Shown: positions 26,780 to 35,939 of the stretch, piece after piece | Layout of the letters: every line of letters starts with the position of its first letter | Numbering within the stretch: position 1 is the first letter of the stretch | NCBI GenBank assembly: GCA_965229355.1 | Contig: OZ245869.1 | Span: 2,852,001 to 2,916,000 of the forward strand | Source of the DNA: GCA-2737725 sp965229355 | Lineage (GTDB): Bacteria; Pseudomonadota; Alphaproteobacteria; Rhodospirillales; Rhodospirillaceae | Direction of reading: 5' to 3' | DNA: 64,000 nucleotides | The notes under the pieces: model-generated | Told to the model about the DNA's origin: nothing | The model's database searches: none | What the model saw: the letters and a program-made list of their open reading frames with translations, nothing else | Program-made: the position numbers and the translations under genes

Positions 26780-28458
26780 GATGCTGTACCTGCAATGAGG
26801 CGGTTAGCCGCCGCGCGTGCTTCGTCAGTCACTTTGTCACCGGCTAACATGCGGGCCACTTCTTCTAAGCGCTCATCGGTGCTCAGCAGGCCCACTTTGG
26901 TGGTGGTTTCACCTGCCTTAGTGCCTTTGGCGACGCGCCAATGGTGCTGGCCACGGGCAGCCACTTGGGGTGAGTGCGTGACCACCAAAATCTGCACATC
27001 TTTGGCCAAGCGTTCCAAGCGTTCGCCCACGGCGTTTGCGGTTGCACCGCCAATGCCGGTGTCAACTTCATCGAAAATCAACGTGGTCAGGTTTTGCGTA
27101 TCTGCCAGCACGACTTTTAAAGCCAGCATGAAGCGCGCCAATTCACCGCCTGAGGCAATTTTGGCCAAAGGCCCTGCAGGTGTGCCGGGGTTGGTGGAGA
27201 CTTCAAACGTCACTTTGCTGTAGCCACGCGCGGACCAGTTCTCGGGGCCCACAGTACCCAGCGTTGTTTTGAACGTGGCTTTGTCCAACTTCAGCGGGGC
27301 CAGTTCCTTAGCCACACCTTTGTCGAGTTTCAATGCTGCGGCCACGCGCGACTCATGCAGTTTTTGGGCAGCCGTTTCAAACACTAGCTTCGTCTTATTC
27401 ACGGTTGCCGCCAGATCACGAATCCGATCAGCGCCATGATCAATGCTGTCCAACTGTGCTTTCATGTCGGCCTGAACTTTGGCCAAGTCATCGACATTGC
27501 ATTTGTGCTTGCGGGCGACTGATTTTAACGCGAACAAGCGCTCTTCGGCTTGCTCCAGTTCTTTGGGTTCGGCTTCCACTTGTGCAGCAGTGCGATCCAA
27601 TTCTTGCAGCACATCGGCCACTTCAATCACGGCACGCTCTAAGGATTGGCACAGCGCATCCAACTGTCCGCCCGCTTGCGGGGCGATGCGTGCCAATTTG
27701 CTGGCCGCCGTGCGCAGCAGGCTTTCCACATCAGTGTCGCCCGAGAGATTACTGCGGGCTTCACCGAGTGCGGCTACAATATGCTCGGCGTTCTTTAAAA
27801 GCGCGCGGCGGTCAGACAGGTCTTTCTCTTCGCCTGCTTGCGGGGCCAAGTCATCCAGTTCGGCAAGGGCCGCCCGCAGGAAGTTTTCATCGGCAGCGGC
27901 TTTTGCGGTCGCGGTTTCAGCATCTTTCAGCGCTTGGGATGCCATGCGCCAAGCCTCAAAAGCGTCGGCACATGTGCGGTCTAAGCGGTCGCTGTCTTTG
28001 GCTTTGCGATAATCATCCAGCACATCCATATGCGTGCCGGGATCAAGCAGGCCATGCGTGTCGAACTGGCCATGCACTTCAACCAAGTGTTCGGCAATGG
28101 TGCGCAGCAGGCTGACGCTGACAGGCTGATCATTGATGAACGCTTTGCCACGGCCATCGGCTGAGACAATGCGGCGCACGACAATGCTGTCGTCTTCCAC
28201 AGCAATGTCTTGTTCAGCCAATAAAGCCAGCGCCGGGTGGCGCTTGGGCAGTAGGAACGATGCCGTGACGGATAACTTGTCGGCCTTGCTGCGGATCAGG
28301 CTGGCTTCAGCGCGAGCGCCCAAGGCCAACCCCAATGAGTCGAGCACAATGGATTTACCGGCACCGGTTTCGCCGGTCAGCACGCACAGGCCACGCTCGA
28401 ACTCGATATCGAGCTTGTCGATCAGCACAACGTCGCGAATGGAAAGATGCGTCAGCAT
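26776..28458 (-). CDS. recN: DNA repair protein RecN
   Basis: A 560-residue SMC-like ATPase acting in double-strand break repair. Walker A GETGAGKS is at 29-36, two central coiled-coil arms (about 150-230 and 270-360) follow, then signature LASGGELARFMLALK and Walker B LIFDEVDTGIGG. The ATG at 28458 gives the usual start (MLTHLSIRDVVLID). It lies 39 nt after bamD and overlaps ligA by 4 nt. The bamD-recN-ligA order is typical of alphaproteobacteria. Any LexA control cannot be judged, as there is no separate promoter region here. Confidence 0.97.
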   Translation of the reverse strand: MLTHLSIRDVVLIDKLDIEFERGLCVLTGETGAGKSIVLDSLGLALGARAEASLIRSKADKLSVTASFLLPKRHPALALLAEQDIAVEDDSIVVRRIVSADGRGKAFINDQPVSVSLLRTIAEHLVEVHGQFDTHGLLDPGTHMDVLDDYRKAKDSDRLDRTCADAFEAWRMASQALKDAETATAKAAADENFLRAALAELDDLAPQAGEEKDLSDRRALLKNAEHIVAALGEARSNLSGDTDVESLLRTAASKLARIAPQAGGQLDALCQSLERAVIEVADVLQELDRTAAQVEAEPKELEQAEERLFALKSVARKHKCNVDDLAKVQADMKAQLDSIDHGADRIRDLAATVNKTKLVFETAAQKLHESRVAAALKLDKGVAKELAPLKLDKATFKTTLGTVGPENWSARGYSKVTFEVSTNPGTPAGPLAKIASGGELARFMLALKVVLADTQNLTTLIFDEVDTGIGGATANAVGERLERLAKDVQILVVTHSPQVAARGQHHWRVAKGTKAGETTTKVGLLSTDERLEEVARMLAGDKVTDEARAAANRLIAGTAS

Positions 28459-28497
28459 AGGCGCATTACACCGCTGCTTGTTGAAACCCGGAACAGA

Positions 28498-29349
28498 TTA
28501 CCAGATTTGATACCACGGTCTCTCGGCGACTTCTTTCTGAACTGACTTGGGTATACGCCCTTGCAGCAGCTCATAAGCGTCTTCGTACCAATCCGTGCCC
28601 GGATAGTTGAAGCCCAGAACGGCGGCGTTCTTTTTGGCTTCCTCTTTCAGGCCCAGAATTGTGTAGGTTTCCGTTAAACGATACAGCGCCTCTGGCACGT
28701 GCGTGGTGTTGCCGTACTGATCGACCACGTTCTTAAAGCGGTTGATGGCAGCAAGATACTGTTTGCGGTTGAGATAGAAGCGCCCAACGGTCATTTCCTT
28801 ACCGGCCAAGTGGTCGCGGGTCAGGTCAATTTTCAGTGTCGCATCGCGGGCATAGCTGGAGTTTGGGAAGCGCGTCACCACATCCTGCAAAGCTTCTAAA
28901 GATTTGCGGGTCATTTCTTGGTCACGCTGCACGTCGGTGATCTGTTCGTAGTAGCACAGGCCCTTTAAGTAATAGGCATAAGCCACATCACGGTTGCCAG
29001 GGTGAACCGCAATGAAGCGGTCCAGGCTGGTGATGGCGTCGTCGTACTTATTGTTTTGATACTGCGCATAGGCCGACATCAGCTTGGCCTTGGTCGCCCA
29101 AACGGAATAGGGGTGCTGGCGTTCGACTTCGTCAAAGTACTGCGCGGCATCTTTGAAGCGGCCGTCATCCAAGTACATCATCGCCTGGCTGTAGATTTCG
29201 TAAACCGTGCGCTCTTTGTATTCGAGTTCATCGTCGCTGGAGCAGGCGCTTAAAGCCAAAGCTGCGCCCAGAACCAAGACGATTGGGCGAAGATACGAGC
29301 GGCGAACAATCGAGCGAATACGGGTCGCGAAAATGGACACGACAGTCAC
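28498..29349 (-). CDS. bamD: Outer membrane assembly lipoprotein BamD
   Basis: A 283-residue lipoprotein of the BAM complex that inserts beta-barrel proteins in the outer membrane. A signal peptide ends in lipobox LSAC with Cys36; tetratricopeptide repeats cover about 45-260 (for example ERQHPYSVWATKAKLMSAYAQY and FPNSSYARDA). The start is GTG; the first at 29349 is used, and a second GTG at 29340 fits the GGAG site about as well. The C-terminus ends PWYQIW. Located between lpxC and recN, and probably part of the same transcription unit as lpxC. Confidence 0.95.
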   Translation of the reverse strand: MTVVSIFATRIRSIVRRSYLRPIVLVLGAALALSACSSDDELEYKERTVYEIYSQAMMYLDDGRFKDAAQYFDEVERQHPYSVWATKAKLMSAYAQYQNNKYDDAITSLDRFIAVHPGNRDVAYAYYLKGLCYYEQITDVQRDQEMTRKSLEALQDVVTRFPNSSYARDATLKIDLTRDHLAGKEMTVGRFYLNRKQYLAAINRFKNVVDQYGNTTHVPEALYRLTETYTILGLKEEAKKNAAVLGFNYPGTDWYEDAYELLQGRIPKSVQKEVAERPWYQIW

Positions 29350-29553
29350 ATCTCCGAAGAGGTTTGATGGAGTGGTGGATCAGCGATAACCGAACTGGTG
29401 AACCCAACTCGTTGTACCCCGACCCGCCGGGCGCGGAGTATATCATTCGATTGCGCCCTGTCACTCAGCATAAACCCACGCAATCATTACAGATTACGAC
29501 GATTTTAAGCTGCCGATTCGGGGAAAAAGCGAAGTGAATAAAGCGCAGGAAAA

Positions 29554-30552
29554 CTAAGCCAGCGCAGCCGCAACGGCAGGCTGTGCATCCAGCCAGGTGG
29601 CCTGGCGTGGGTTGTCCTCAATGTTGACCAATTCCCAGCAGGTGGGGTCGGACAGCACTTGCTGCATCAGGCGCGCCGTATCGGCATGGCTTGAGCAGTA
29701 ACCCGAGAAATAGCCAATGATGGGGTGGCCGCACAGGTACAGGTCGCCGATAGCATCCAGCACTTTGTGACGGACGAATTCGTTGGCGTGGCGCAGACCG
29801 TCTTCGTTGAGAATCCGGTCGCCGTCCACAACGATGGCGTTTTCCAAGCTGCCACCACGGGCCAAGCCCGCTTCACGCAAAGCTGTGACTTCGGACAGAA
29901 GACCGAAGGTGCGCGAACGGCTGATTTCGGTTTTGAAGGTTTCGTCCGAGACAACGAAGCTGCAGAACTGACGGCCAATGGCCGCAGCTTTGAAGTCGAT
30001 CTCGAAATCAATGTGCAGGTCGTTCGGCGACGGCGAGAACGACACGCGCTTGCCATTTAAGGCCAACGTCTTTGTTTTACGGATACGAAGGGCTTTGCGT
30101 GGTGCTTGAAGCTCGGTGATGCCAGCGCATTCCATCAGGAACATGAAAGGCCATGCACTGCCGTCCATAGCGGGCACTTCGGGGCCGTTCACTTCAACAA
30201 CCGCGTTGTCGATGCCCATACCATAGAATGCAGCCATCAAATGCTCGACGGTTGCTACAGAAACGCCGTTTTCATCAGCAATAACAGTGCACAGGCGACT
30301 GTCTGTCACACTTGTCCAATGCGCCGGAATCTCAGCACCGCCGCCGACCAAGTCGGAACGACGGAACACAATGCCAGTGTTGGATGGTGCAGGATGTAAT
30401 TTTAGCGCAACACGAGAGCCGGAATGCAAGCCGACACCGGTGCAGCCAATTGAAGTTTTGAGTGTTTTTTGAAGGACTGGGCGGCGGGAGAACGGCGTGG
30501 TCGACAAACGCGATCCATTCACACGTTCCGGGTTGCTAAAATCCAAGTTCAT
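29554..30552 (-). CDS. lpxC: UDP-3-O-acyl-N-acetylglucosamine deacetylase LpxC
   Basis: A 332-residue zinc amidase performing the committed step of lipid A synthesis. Zinc ligands are visible: His in TVEHLMAAFYG, and His and Asp in FVRHKVLDAIGD. The catalytic His is in the SSHA motif near the C-terminus. A polar N-terminal stretch of about 28 residues precedes the core (KTLKTSIGCTGVGLHSG), a little longer than usual. The ATG at 30552 has GGTGAT upstream. It follows ftsZ after a terminator, so it probably has its own promoter in the 330-nt gap, where direct repeats are found. Confidence 0.97.
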   Translation of the reverse strand: MNLDFSNPERVNGSRLSTTPFSRRPVLQKTLKTSIGCTGVGLHSGSRVALKLHPAPSNTGIVFRRSDLVGGGAEIPAHWTSVTDSRLCTVIADENGVSVATVEHLMAAFYGMGIDNAVVEVNGPEVPAMDGSAWPFMFLMECAGITELQAPRKALRIRKTKTLALNGKRVSFSPSPNDLHIDFEIDFKAAAIGRQFCSFVVSDETFKTEISRSRTFGLLSEVTALREAGLARGGSLENAIVVDGDRILNEDGLRHANEFVRHKVLDAIGDLYLCGHPIIGYFSGYCSSHADTARLMQQVLSDPTCWELVNIEDNPRQATWLDAQPAVAAALA

Positions 30553-30837
30553 ATCACCAATCTTTCAATACACGTCCCGCGCCATGTTTCCATGCGCCCA
30601 GGCATCCGTGTTGTTCTTGGGTAGCAACCCCCGAGGACCGTATAGCTAGATATTTGCAGAACGGCTTTGGAAGACAAGGGGAAAAATGTAGCGCTTGCAA
30701 CATTTTATGACCCGGTTGCTGAGAAGATACAGAGTTCAATTTTGCCTCTTTGCAGCCGGTGCATAGCTTGTGACGGGGTGGACTGGACCATTAACTTTTG
30801 GCGAATTTGTGAATGTTTGAGGCAATTTAGAGGCAAT
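30553..30837 (-). promoter_or_regulatory. lpxC upstream region with GAGGCAAT repeats
   Basis: Nearly 290 nt without a gene between lpxC and the ftsZ terminator. GAGGCAAT occurs twice on the plus strand at 30819-30826 and 30830-30837, an 11-bp period, and an inverted related copy (TTGCCTC) lies near 30743. Such phased repeats suggest a protein-binding site controlling lpxC. I could not assign a -35/-10 pair. Confidence 0.45.
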
Positions 30838-30867
30838 AAAAAAGGGGCCTGTCGTTAAACAGGCCCC
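30838..30867 (-). terminator. Intrinsic terminator after ftsZ
   Basis: GGGGCCTGT (30844-30852) pairs with ACAGGCCCC (30859-30867), a 9-bp stem with a 6-nt loop. On the minus strand it is followed by T6 (A-run 30838-30843). It lies 22 nt past the ftsZ stop and separates the division genes from lpxC. Confidence 0.93.
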
Positions 30868-30889
30868 TTAATAACGTAATATGAAGGAT

Positions 30890-32758
30890 TTAGTTCGCTT
30901 GGCGTCGCAAGAAAGCCGGGATCTCAAGTTCATCGTCACTTTGTGACGAGACCATGCGATCAGCCGGACCAACCGAGATGTTGATCGCCGGGCTGGTCTT
31001 TTCAACCTTCATCGGCTCGGCCGCGGCCCGCGGGGCCTCTTCCGGCTTCTTGGCGGTCAGGCTGCGATAACGGCTGAACAGGCTTAAACGGCTGCCTTCA
31101 GCTTTGGCCGGAGCTGGGGCCGGAGCAACCGGCGCGGGCGCCGGGGCAGCAGCTTTCGGTTCAGCAAGCTTTGGTTCCATCATCGGAGCCGCAGCCATTT
31201 GCGGGGCAGCCGTCATCGGAGCACGCGGGATGAAGGTGTCACGCATCGCAGGGCGATCCATAGCCGGACGATCCACGGTCACCAGCGGAATACGCGGCTG
31301 AGCCACCGGCGGGGCGGCGCGCAGCGTTTCCACCAGAGCAGCAGCTTGAGCGGCTTGCGGAGCCATCGGGGCCATAACCGGAGCGGCTTCAACCATCATC
31401 GGGGTTTCAGCGATCACCGGTACAGCTTCAACAGCGGCCACCATGGTTTGCTCTTCCATGACGGCTTCCAAGATTGGTTCGGGCATCGGAGCCGGAGCAA
31501 CTTGGGCCATCTCAGCCTTTTCCGCTTTCAACACAGCGGCCATTTTCGCCAGCACTTTTTCTTCATCGCTGGGTTCAGTGGCGCGCATCATCGCAGCTGG
31601 AGCCGGGGCCGAACCCGGACCAATGCCGAACGATAATGTTGGTTGTACCGGAGCCGGAGCACGCATCACCGGAGCGGCTGGTTTTGCAGCAGCCACCGGA
31701 GCAGCGGTACGGGTTTCCGGCATCAAGCGGCCGACTGCACGTGTTTCAGTCGGCTTGAACATAGGGCGCGGTTGCACGCCGACATCCGAATCAATACCGG
31801 TTGCAACAACAGACACGCGGATACGGCCTTCCATGCTTTGATCGAAGCATGACCCGAAGATGATGTGCGCGTCTGACTCGACTTCGTCACGGATACGGTT
31901 GGCAGCTTCGTCGACTTCGAACAGGGTAATATCATTGCCGCCGGTGATGTTGATCAACACACCACGTGCACCCTTCATCGACGTTTCTTCCAGCAGCGGA
32001 TTGGCAATGGCAGCTTCGGCGGCGTCGAGCGCGCGACGATCACCAGAGGCTTCACCCGTGCCCATCATGGCGCGGCCCATTTCCTTCATCACAGTGCGTA
32101 AGTCAGCGAAGTCCAAGTTGATCATGCCAGGCATGATGATCAAGTCTGTTACGCTCCGCACGCCGCCGTACAGAACATCGTCCGCCATCTTGAAGGCGTC
32201 CGAGAAGGTGGTCTTCTCGTTGGCCACGCGGAACAGGTTCTGGTTCGGGATCACGATCAGTGTATCCACTAAGCCTGCCAGTTCTTCGATACCAGCATCA
32301 GCAAGTCTCATTCTATTGGCCCCTTCGAAGTGGAAGGGTTTGGTCACGACGCCGACAGTCAGGATGCCCATTTCGCGCGCAATGCGTGCGATCACAGGTG
32401 CTGCACCGGTGCCGGTGCCACCGCCCATGCCGGCGGTGATGAACGCCATGTGGCTGCCGTCGATTTCGCGCGCGATGGCTTCCACAGACTCTTCAGCCGC
32501 ATGACGGCCGATATCAGGACGTGCGCCAGCGCCCAAGCCTTGGGTCATATCGCGGCCTAGTTGGATGCGGCGGTCGGTACGAGAGAGGGCCAGGGCTTGC
32601 GCGTCGGTGTTGGCGACCACGAAGTCGACACCTTCCAGCGAGGCCTGGATCATGTTGTTAACCGCGTTGCCACCGGCGCCGCCGATGCCCACAACGGTAA
32701 TACGAGGCTTCAACTGCGCCTCGATCGTTGTCTTAGGTACGCTAAGATTGATTGTCAT
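30890..32758 (-). CDS. ftsZ: Cell division protein FtsZ
   Basis: A 622-residue tubulin-like GTPase that forms the Z-ring. The GTP-binding motif GGGTGTG is at 112-118, with GGAGGNAVNNM near the start and the T7-loop segment NLDFADL. After the globular domain (about 1-335) comes an unusually long Ala/Pro/Met-rich linker of about 270 residues, then the conserved C-terminal peptide DDELEIPAFLRRQ that binds FtsA. Start ATG 32758 has GGAG nine nucleotides upstream and yields MTINLSVPKTTIEAQ; a GTG 48 nt upstream lacks support. A long linker is known in alphaproteobacterial FtsZ. Confidence 0.97.
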   Translation of the reverse strand: MTINLSVPKTTIEAQLKPRITVVGIGGAGGNAVNNMIQASLEGVDFVVANTDAQALALSRTDRRIQLGRDMTQGLGAGARPDIGRHAAEESVEAIAREIDGSHMAFITAGMGGGTGTGAAPVIARIAREMGILTVGVVTKPFHFEGANRMRLADAGIEELAGLVDTLIVIPNQNLFRVANEKTTFSDAFKMADDVLYGGVRSVTDLIIMPGMINLDFADLRTVMKEMGRAMMGTGEASGDRRALDAAEAAIANPLLEETSMKGARGVLINITGGNDITLFEVDEAANRIRDEVESDAHIIFGSCFDQSMEGRIRVSVVATGIDSDVGVQPRPMFKPTETRAVGRLMPETRTAAPVAAAKPAAPVMRAPAPVQPTLSFGIGPGSAPAPAAMMRATEPSDEEKVLAKMAAVLKAEKAEMAQVAPAPMPEPILEAVMEEQTMVAAVEAVPVIAETPMMVEAAPVMAPMAPQAAQAAALVETLRAAPPVAQPRIPLVTVDRPAMDRPAMRDTFIPRAPMTAAPQMAAAPMMEPKLAEPKAAAPAPAPVAPAPAPAKAEGSRLSLFSRYRSLTAKKPEEAPRAAAEPMKVEKTSPAINISVGPADRMVSSQSDDELEIPAFLRRQAN

Positions 32759-32806
32759 TTTAGTAGGCTCCATCAGTGTTTTTTTGAGTGTTCGTTGCAA
32801 CGACAC

Positions 32807-32831
32807 CTGCGGGTTCCCGCAGTCTTTTTTT
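32807..32831 (+). terminator. Terminator-like hairpin on the antisense strand, ftsA-ftsZ gap
   Basis: CTGCGGG (32807-32813) pairs with CCCGCAG (32816-32822), and T7 (32825-32831) follows on the plus strand. This is the strand opposite to ftsA and ftsZ. As read, it would stop antisense transcription leaving ftsZ; in the sense direction it would be a leader hairpin preceded by an A-run. Confidence 0.6.
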
Positions 32832-32896
32832 GTTTTGAGACGCGCACGGCGGACCGGTCTTCCGCAGCGACGTCCCAGATTCGGCCCTTCCTCTCA

Positions 32897-34147
32897 TCAG
32901 AAGTTCTCCCGCAGCCATTGGCCAATTCGGCCCAGGCCACGTTTTTGATTCGCGGCATTCAAGGCCGCGTAATTTGGTCGCAAGACGTGTTCTTTGAGCC
33001 CATAACGCAAAAGCCCTGCTGCTGTCGCAAACGCAGGACCACTAACGGACTCAGGCAGACCCCTAATCATCTTGGGGCGGCCCAGACGCACCTGTTTATC
33101 GAGCACGAGTTCGGCCAGATCACGCAGACCTTCCAGTTGGCTTGCGCCCCCTGTCAGGACCACGCGGCGACCCGCGCTCTTGTAGAAACCGCTGGCTTCG
33201 AGATGAGACCGCACGAGTTCGAGCGTCTCCTCAATGCGCGGCTGAATGATTTGAACCAGCATGGACTTCGGCACTTCCGACGCTTGGTTTTCGTCGTCTT
33301 CACCTACCAGCGGCACTTTCAGAAGTTCACGACTGTCACTGGGCATCATGGCGACAGTGCCGTAGACGGTTTTCAAACGCTCGGCCTTGGCGACCGGCGT
33401 TGAAAGGCCCTTGGCGATGTCGTTAGTGACGTGATTGCCGCCGATGCCGATGGTTTCCACGAAGGCCACTTGGCTTTCCATGAAGACCGAGATCGATGTC
33501 GTGCCGCCGCCCATGTCGATGACGGTCACGCCCATGTCTTTCTCGTCGTCGACCAAGCAGGCCAACCCCGAGGCATAGGGCGAGACTACGCGGCCTTTGA
33601 TATCGAGGTGGCAGCGGTCGATAACAGTCGACAGATTGCGCGCAGGGCCAATACCGGCGGTAACCAGGTGAATGTTCACCCCCAGTTTCTCGCCGTACAT
33701 GCCGCGCGGGTCGATGATGCCGTTGCCGCCGTCGATGCTGTAGCCCGTTGGAATGCAGTGAATCAACTCGCGATCAGCAGCATCGAACATGTTTGAGCCA
33801 TGATCGAGCACGCGTCGCACATCAGTGTCGCGGATCTGATGACCCGACACCGCCAACTCCACATCAACACGGGTCGAGCGCGGCGCACCGCACGACATGT
33901 TCAGGAACACCTGATCCACGCGCACGTTCGCCATCTGCTCAGCGGCTTCAACCGCCTCGCGGACTGACGTTTCGACTTCTTCCAGGTTCGCGACCTGGCC
34001 GTTGCGCATGCCGCGCGAGCGATGATGCCCAACACCAACGACTTGCAGGTCGCCGTCTTCACCGCCTTGGGCGATGAAACAGGCGACTTTCGTGGTGCCG
34101 ACATCCAGCGCGGCAATGTTTGCGCCGGTGAACACAGCTTTTGACAC
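32897..34147 (-). CDS. ftsA: Cell division protein FtsA
   Basis: A 416-residue actin-like ATPase that tethers FtsZ to the membrane. Motifs: NIAALDVGTTKVACFIA (phosphate 1), the VTVIDMGGGTTSISVF block (phosphate 2) and VVLTGGASQLEGL (adenosine). The SHS2 (1C) domain is at about 85-165. The C-terminus (RIGQWLRENF) is an amphipathic helix that would bind the membrane. The start is GTG 34147, chosen because GGAG lies nine nucleotides before it; an in-frame TTG at 34177 has no such site. It follows ftsQ by 59 nt. Confidence 0.96.
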   Translation of the reverse strand: MSKAVFTGANIAALDVGTTKVACFIAQGGEDGDLQVVGVGHHRSRGMRNGQVANLEEVETSVREAVEAAEQMANVRVDQVFLNMSCGAPRSTRVDVELAVSGHQIRDTDVRRVLDHGSNMFDAADRELIHCIPTGYSIDGGNGIIDPRGMYGEKLGVNIHLVTAGIGPARNLSTVIDRCHLDIKGRVVSPYASGLACLVDDEKDMGVTVIDMGGGTTSISVFMESQVAFVETIGIGGNHVTNDIAKGLSTPVAKAERLKTVYGTVAMMPSDSRELLKVPLVGEDDENQASEVPKSMLVQIIQPRIEETLELVRSHLEASGFYKSAGRRVVLTGGASQLEGLRDLAELVLDKQVRLGRPKMIRGLPESVSGPAFATAAGLLRYGLKEHVLRPNYAALNAANQKRGLGRIGQWLRENF

Positions 34148-34206
34148 TGAACTTTGCTCCTTAAACCTTCTCGCCAATGTCTGCTCCGTTCGGCCGTTCT
34201 CTCTCT

Positions 34207-35031
34207 TTAGACATCCTGTTTGGCACTCTTGGTGGTGCTCGGATGCTTATCGTTCTTTTTGGGCGGTGCGGTTGGATCCACAGCGCCCTGGTTCAGTTGC
34301 ACAACGAGGCGGTCAGGAAGACGCAAATCAATCCCAGCCAAGTCGCGTTCCAGAATCTTATGATCGCGCTCCAACGTGGCTAAGCGGTCCCACGCGGCGG
34401 CGATGTCGTTCTCAGGCATTCGTACAGCAATGCCCGACTCGAATGAATCAAAATGAATGTTCCAACGTCGCTCACCGATGCGAACGGCGCCGCGGACTCT
34501 TTCTGCGAGGTCCGGATGAGTCTTCAGCACTTCAAACAGCACACGCGCATGGGCCGGGGCGTCTGAACCGACGATCAGCGGCAGTTCACCCACTTGGCCC
34601 GGCACATCGACGATCGCCGTACCTTCGGCATCAATCAGCGTATAGCGCTTACCACGCTGCCAGAGCGCGTAAGCCGAGCGTTCTTGCAGCATGACGTGCA
34701 CAGAATTGGGCAATTGGCGCTCAACTTGGGCTGATTTCACCCACGGCAGGGTTTCCAATGCTTCGCGCGCTTCGCTGACGTTGATGGAGAGGATCGGCGT
34801 TCCGCGTTCCACATCCATCGATGCCAGAATGTCTTCAGCGTCGGTGTTGACCCGGCCTTGAACTGTCAAGGCTTCCAGACGAAGTCCGGCGGTAGCGCTT
34901 AAATCCAGCGCCGTGTCGTTACCGTTGCGCCAGGCAGCGGTAAATTGTGGCCACCGGTCAGACATGCGGATGCCGACGCCAATGGCGCCAACAACGGCTA
35001 CAGAACCTAAGAGAATGGCTAAGCGTCGCAT
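34207..35031 (-). CDS. ftsQ: Cell division protein FtsQ
   Basis: A 274-residue bitopic inner-membrane divisome protein: a short cytoplasmic start, one TM segment (about 4-22), a POTRA domain (about 45-115, LEALTVQGRVNTDAEDIL...) and the FtsQ beta domain (about 120-240), then a Pro/Lys-rich tail. FtsQ links FtsB/FtsL to the Z-ring. The ATG at 35031 is preceded by GGAG at 8-nt spacing inside the 3' end of ddl and gives MRRLAILLG; the two genes overlap by 13 nt. An ATG 21 nt upstream is possible but has no site. Confidence 0.93.
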   Translation of the reverse strand: MRRLAILLGSVAVVGAIGVGIRMSDRWPQFTAAWRNGNDTALDLSATAGLRLEALTVQGRVNTDAEDILASMDVERGTPILSINVSEAREALETLPWVKSAQVERQLPNSVHVMLQERSAYALWQRGKRYTLIDAEGTAIVDVPGQVGELPLIVGSDAPAHARVLFEVLKTHPDLAERVRGAVRIGERRWNIHFDSFESGIAVRMPENDIAAAWDRLATLERDHKILERDLAGIDLRLPDRLVVQLNQGAVDPTAPPKKNDKHPSTTKSAKQDV

Positions 35032-35939
35032 TGGGCGTGCTCCACCATCCATTGAATGAGATCGTTGAAAGAAATTCCCACATACGCCGCTTGCTCCGGC
35101 ACCAACGACGTTGGTGTAAGGCCCGGCTGGGTATTCACTTCCAACATGTAGAACTCTTCGCCGTCATAGCGCAGGTCAGCGCGCGAGACACCACGGCACC
35201 CCAGCGCCTTGTGAGCGCGGACCGAAAGCTCCATCGCCTTATTGTAAAGGTCTTTGGGCAGATCAGCCGGAATGACGTGCGCCGAGCCGCCTTTAGCGTA
35301 CTTGGCTTCATAATCGTAGAAGTCGCGACCGGTGGTGATTTCAGTGACGGCCAAGGGCTTGTCACCCATCACGGCCACAGTCACTTCGCGGCCGGGAATA
35401 AAGCGCTCGGCCATGATCAGGCCTTCGGGTGGAACGCCCAAGTCATCCAGCGGCGGGCAGTTATCGCCTGCACGCACGATCTTCACGCCCACGCTGGAGC
35501 CTTCGTTAAAGGGCTTCAGGACGTAGGGGCGCGGCATGACGTCGCCTTTTTCAGCCTGCGCGCGGGTGCAAATGACTTCCTCAGCCACAGCGATGCCAAC
35601 CGAGGCGAAAATCTTTTTCGCCATGGGCTTATCCATGGCCATGCTTGATGCCATGCGGCCCGAATGCGTGTAGGGCAGGCCCATCATATCAAGTAAACCC
35701 TGCATGCTGCCATCTTCGCCGATGCGGCCATGCAATGCATTGAACACCACATCAGGTTTGGCGGCATTTAAGTCGCGTACTAAAGCCGTCACGTCTTTGG
35801 TCACATCAATAAATGTCATCTCATGGCCCAGCGCTTGCAGCGCAGCTGCAGCCGCCTTGCCCGAGACCAATGACACGTCGCGTTCTTTCGATGGTCCACC
35901 CGCCAGGACGGCGACTTTTTTAATTTTGCGCGCCGTCAT
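35019..35939 (-). CDS. ddl: D-alanine--D-alanine ligase
   Basis: A 306-residue ATP-grasp enzyme making the D-Ala-D-Ala dipeptide for murein. Motifs: GGPSKERDVSL near the N-terminus, HGRIGEDGSMQG, KPFNEGSSVGV and the C-terminal EVNTQPGLTPTSLVPEQ block with metal ligands. The ATG at 35939 forms an ATGA overlap with the murB stop, which sets the start; the frame is open 57 nt further but inside murB. DdlB type by its place in the dcw cluster. Confidence 0.96.
   Translation of the reverse strand: MTARKIKKVAVLAGGPSKERDVSLVSGKAAAAALQALGHEMTFIDVTKDVTALVRDLNAAKPDVVFNALHGRIGEDGSMQGLLDMMGLPYTHSGRMASSMAMDKPMAKKIFASVGIAVAEEVICTRAQAEKGDVMPRPYVLKPFNEGSSVGVKIVRAGDNCPPLDDLGVPPEGLIMAERFIPGREVTVAVMGDKPLAVTEITTGRDFYDYEAKYAKGGSAHVIPADLPKDLYNKAMELSVRAHKALGCRGVSRADLRYDGEEFYMLEVNTQPGLTPTSLVPEQAAYVGISFNDLIQWMVEHAQCDA

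Noticed and set aside
27333..28115. 260-codon plus-strand frame opposite recN
   Set aside because: It lies entirely within a full-length, motif-complete recN and has Cys/His/Arg-rich composition typical of a shadow frame.
32561..33403. 280-codon plus-strand frame opposite ftsZ and ftsA
   Set aside because: It spans two real genes and their gap, and both have intact motifs; composition is not protein-like.
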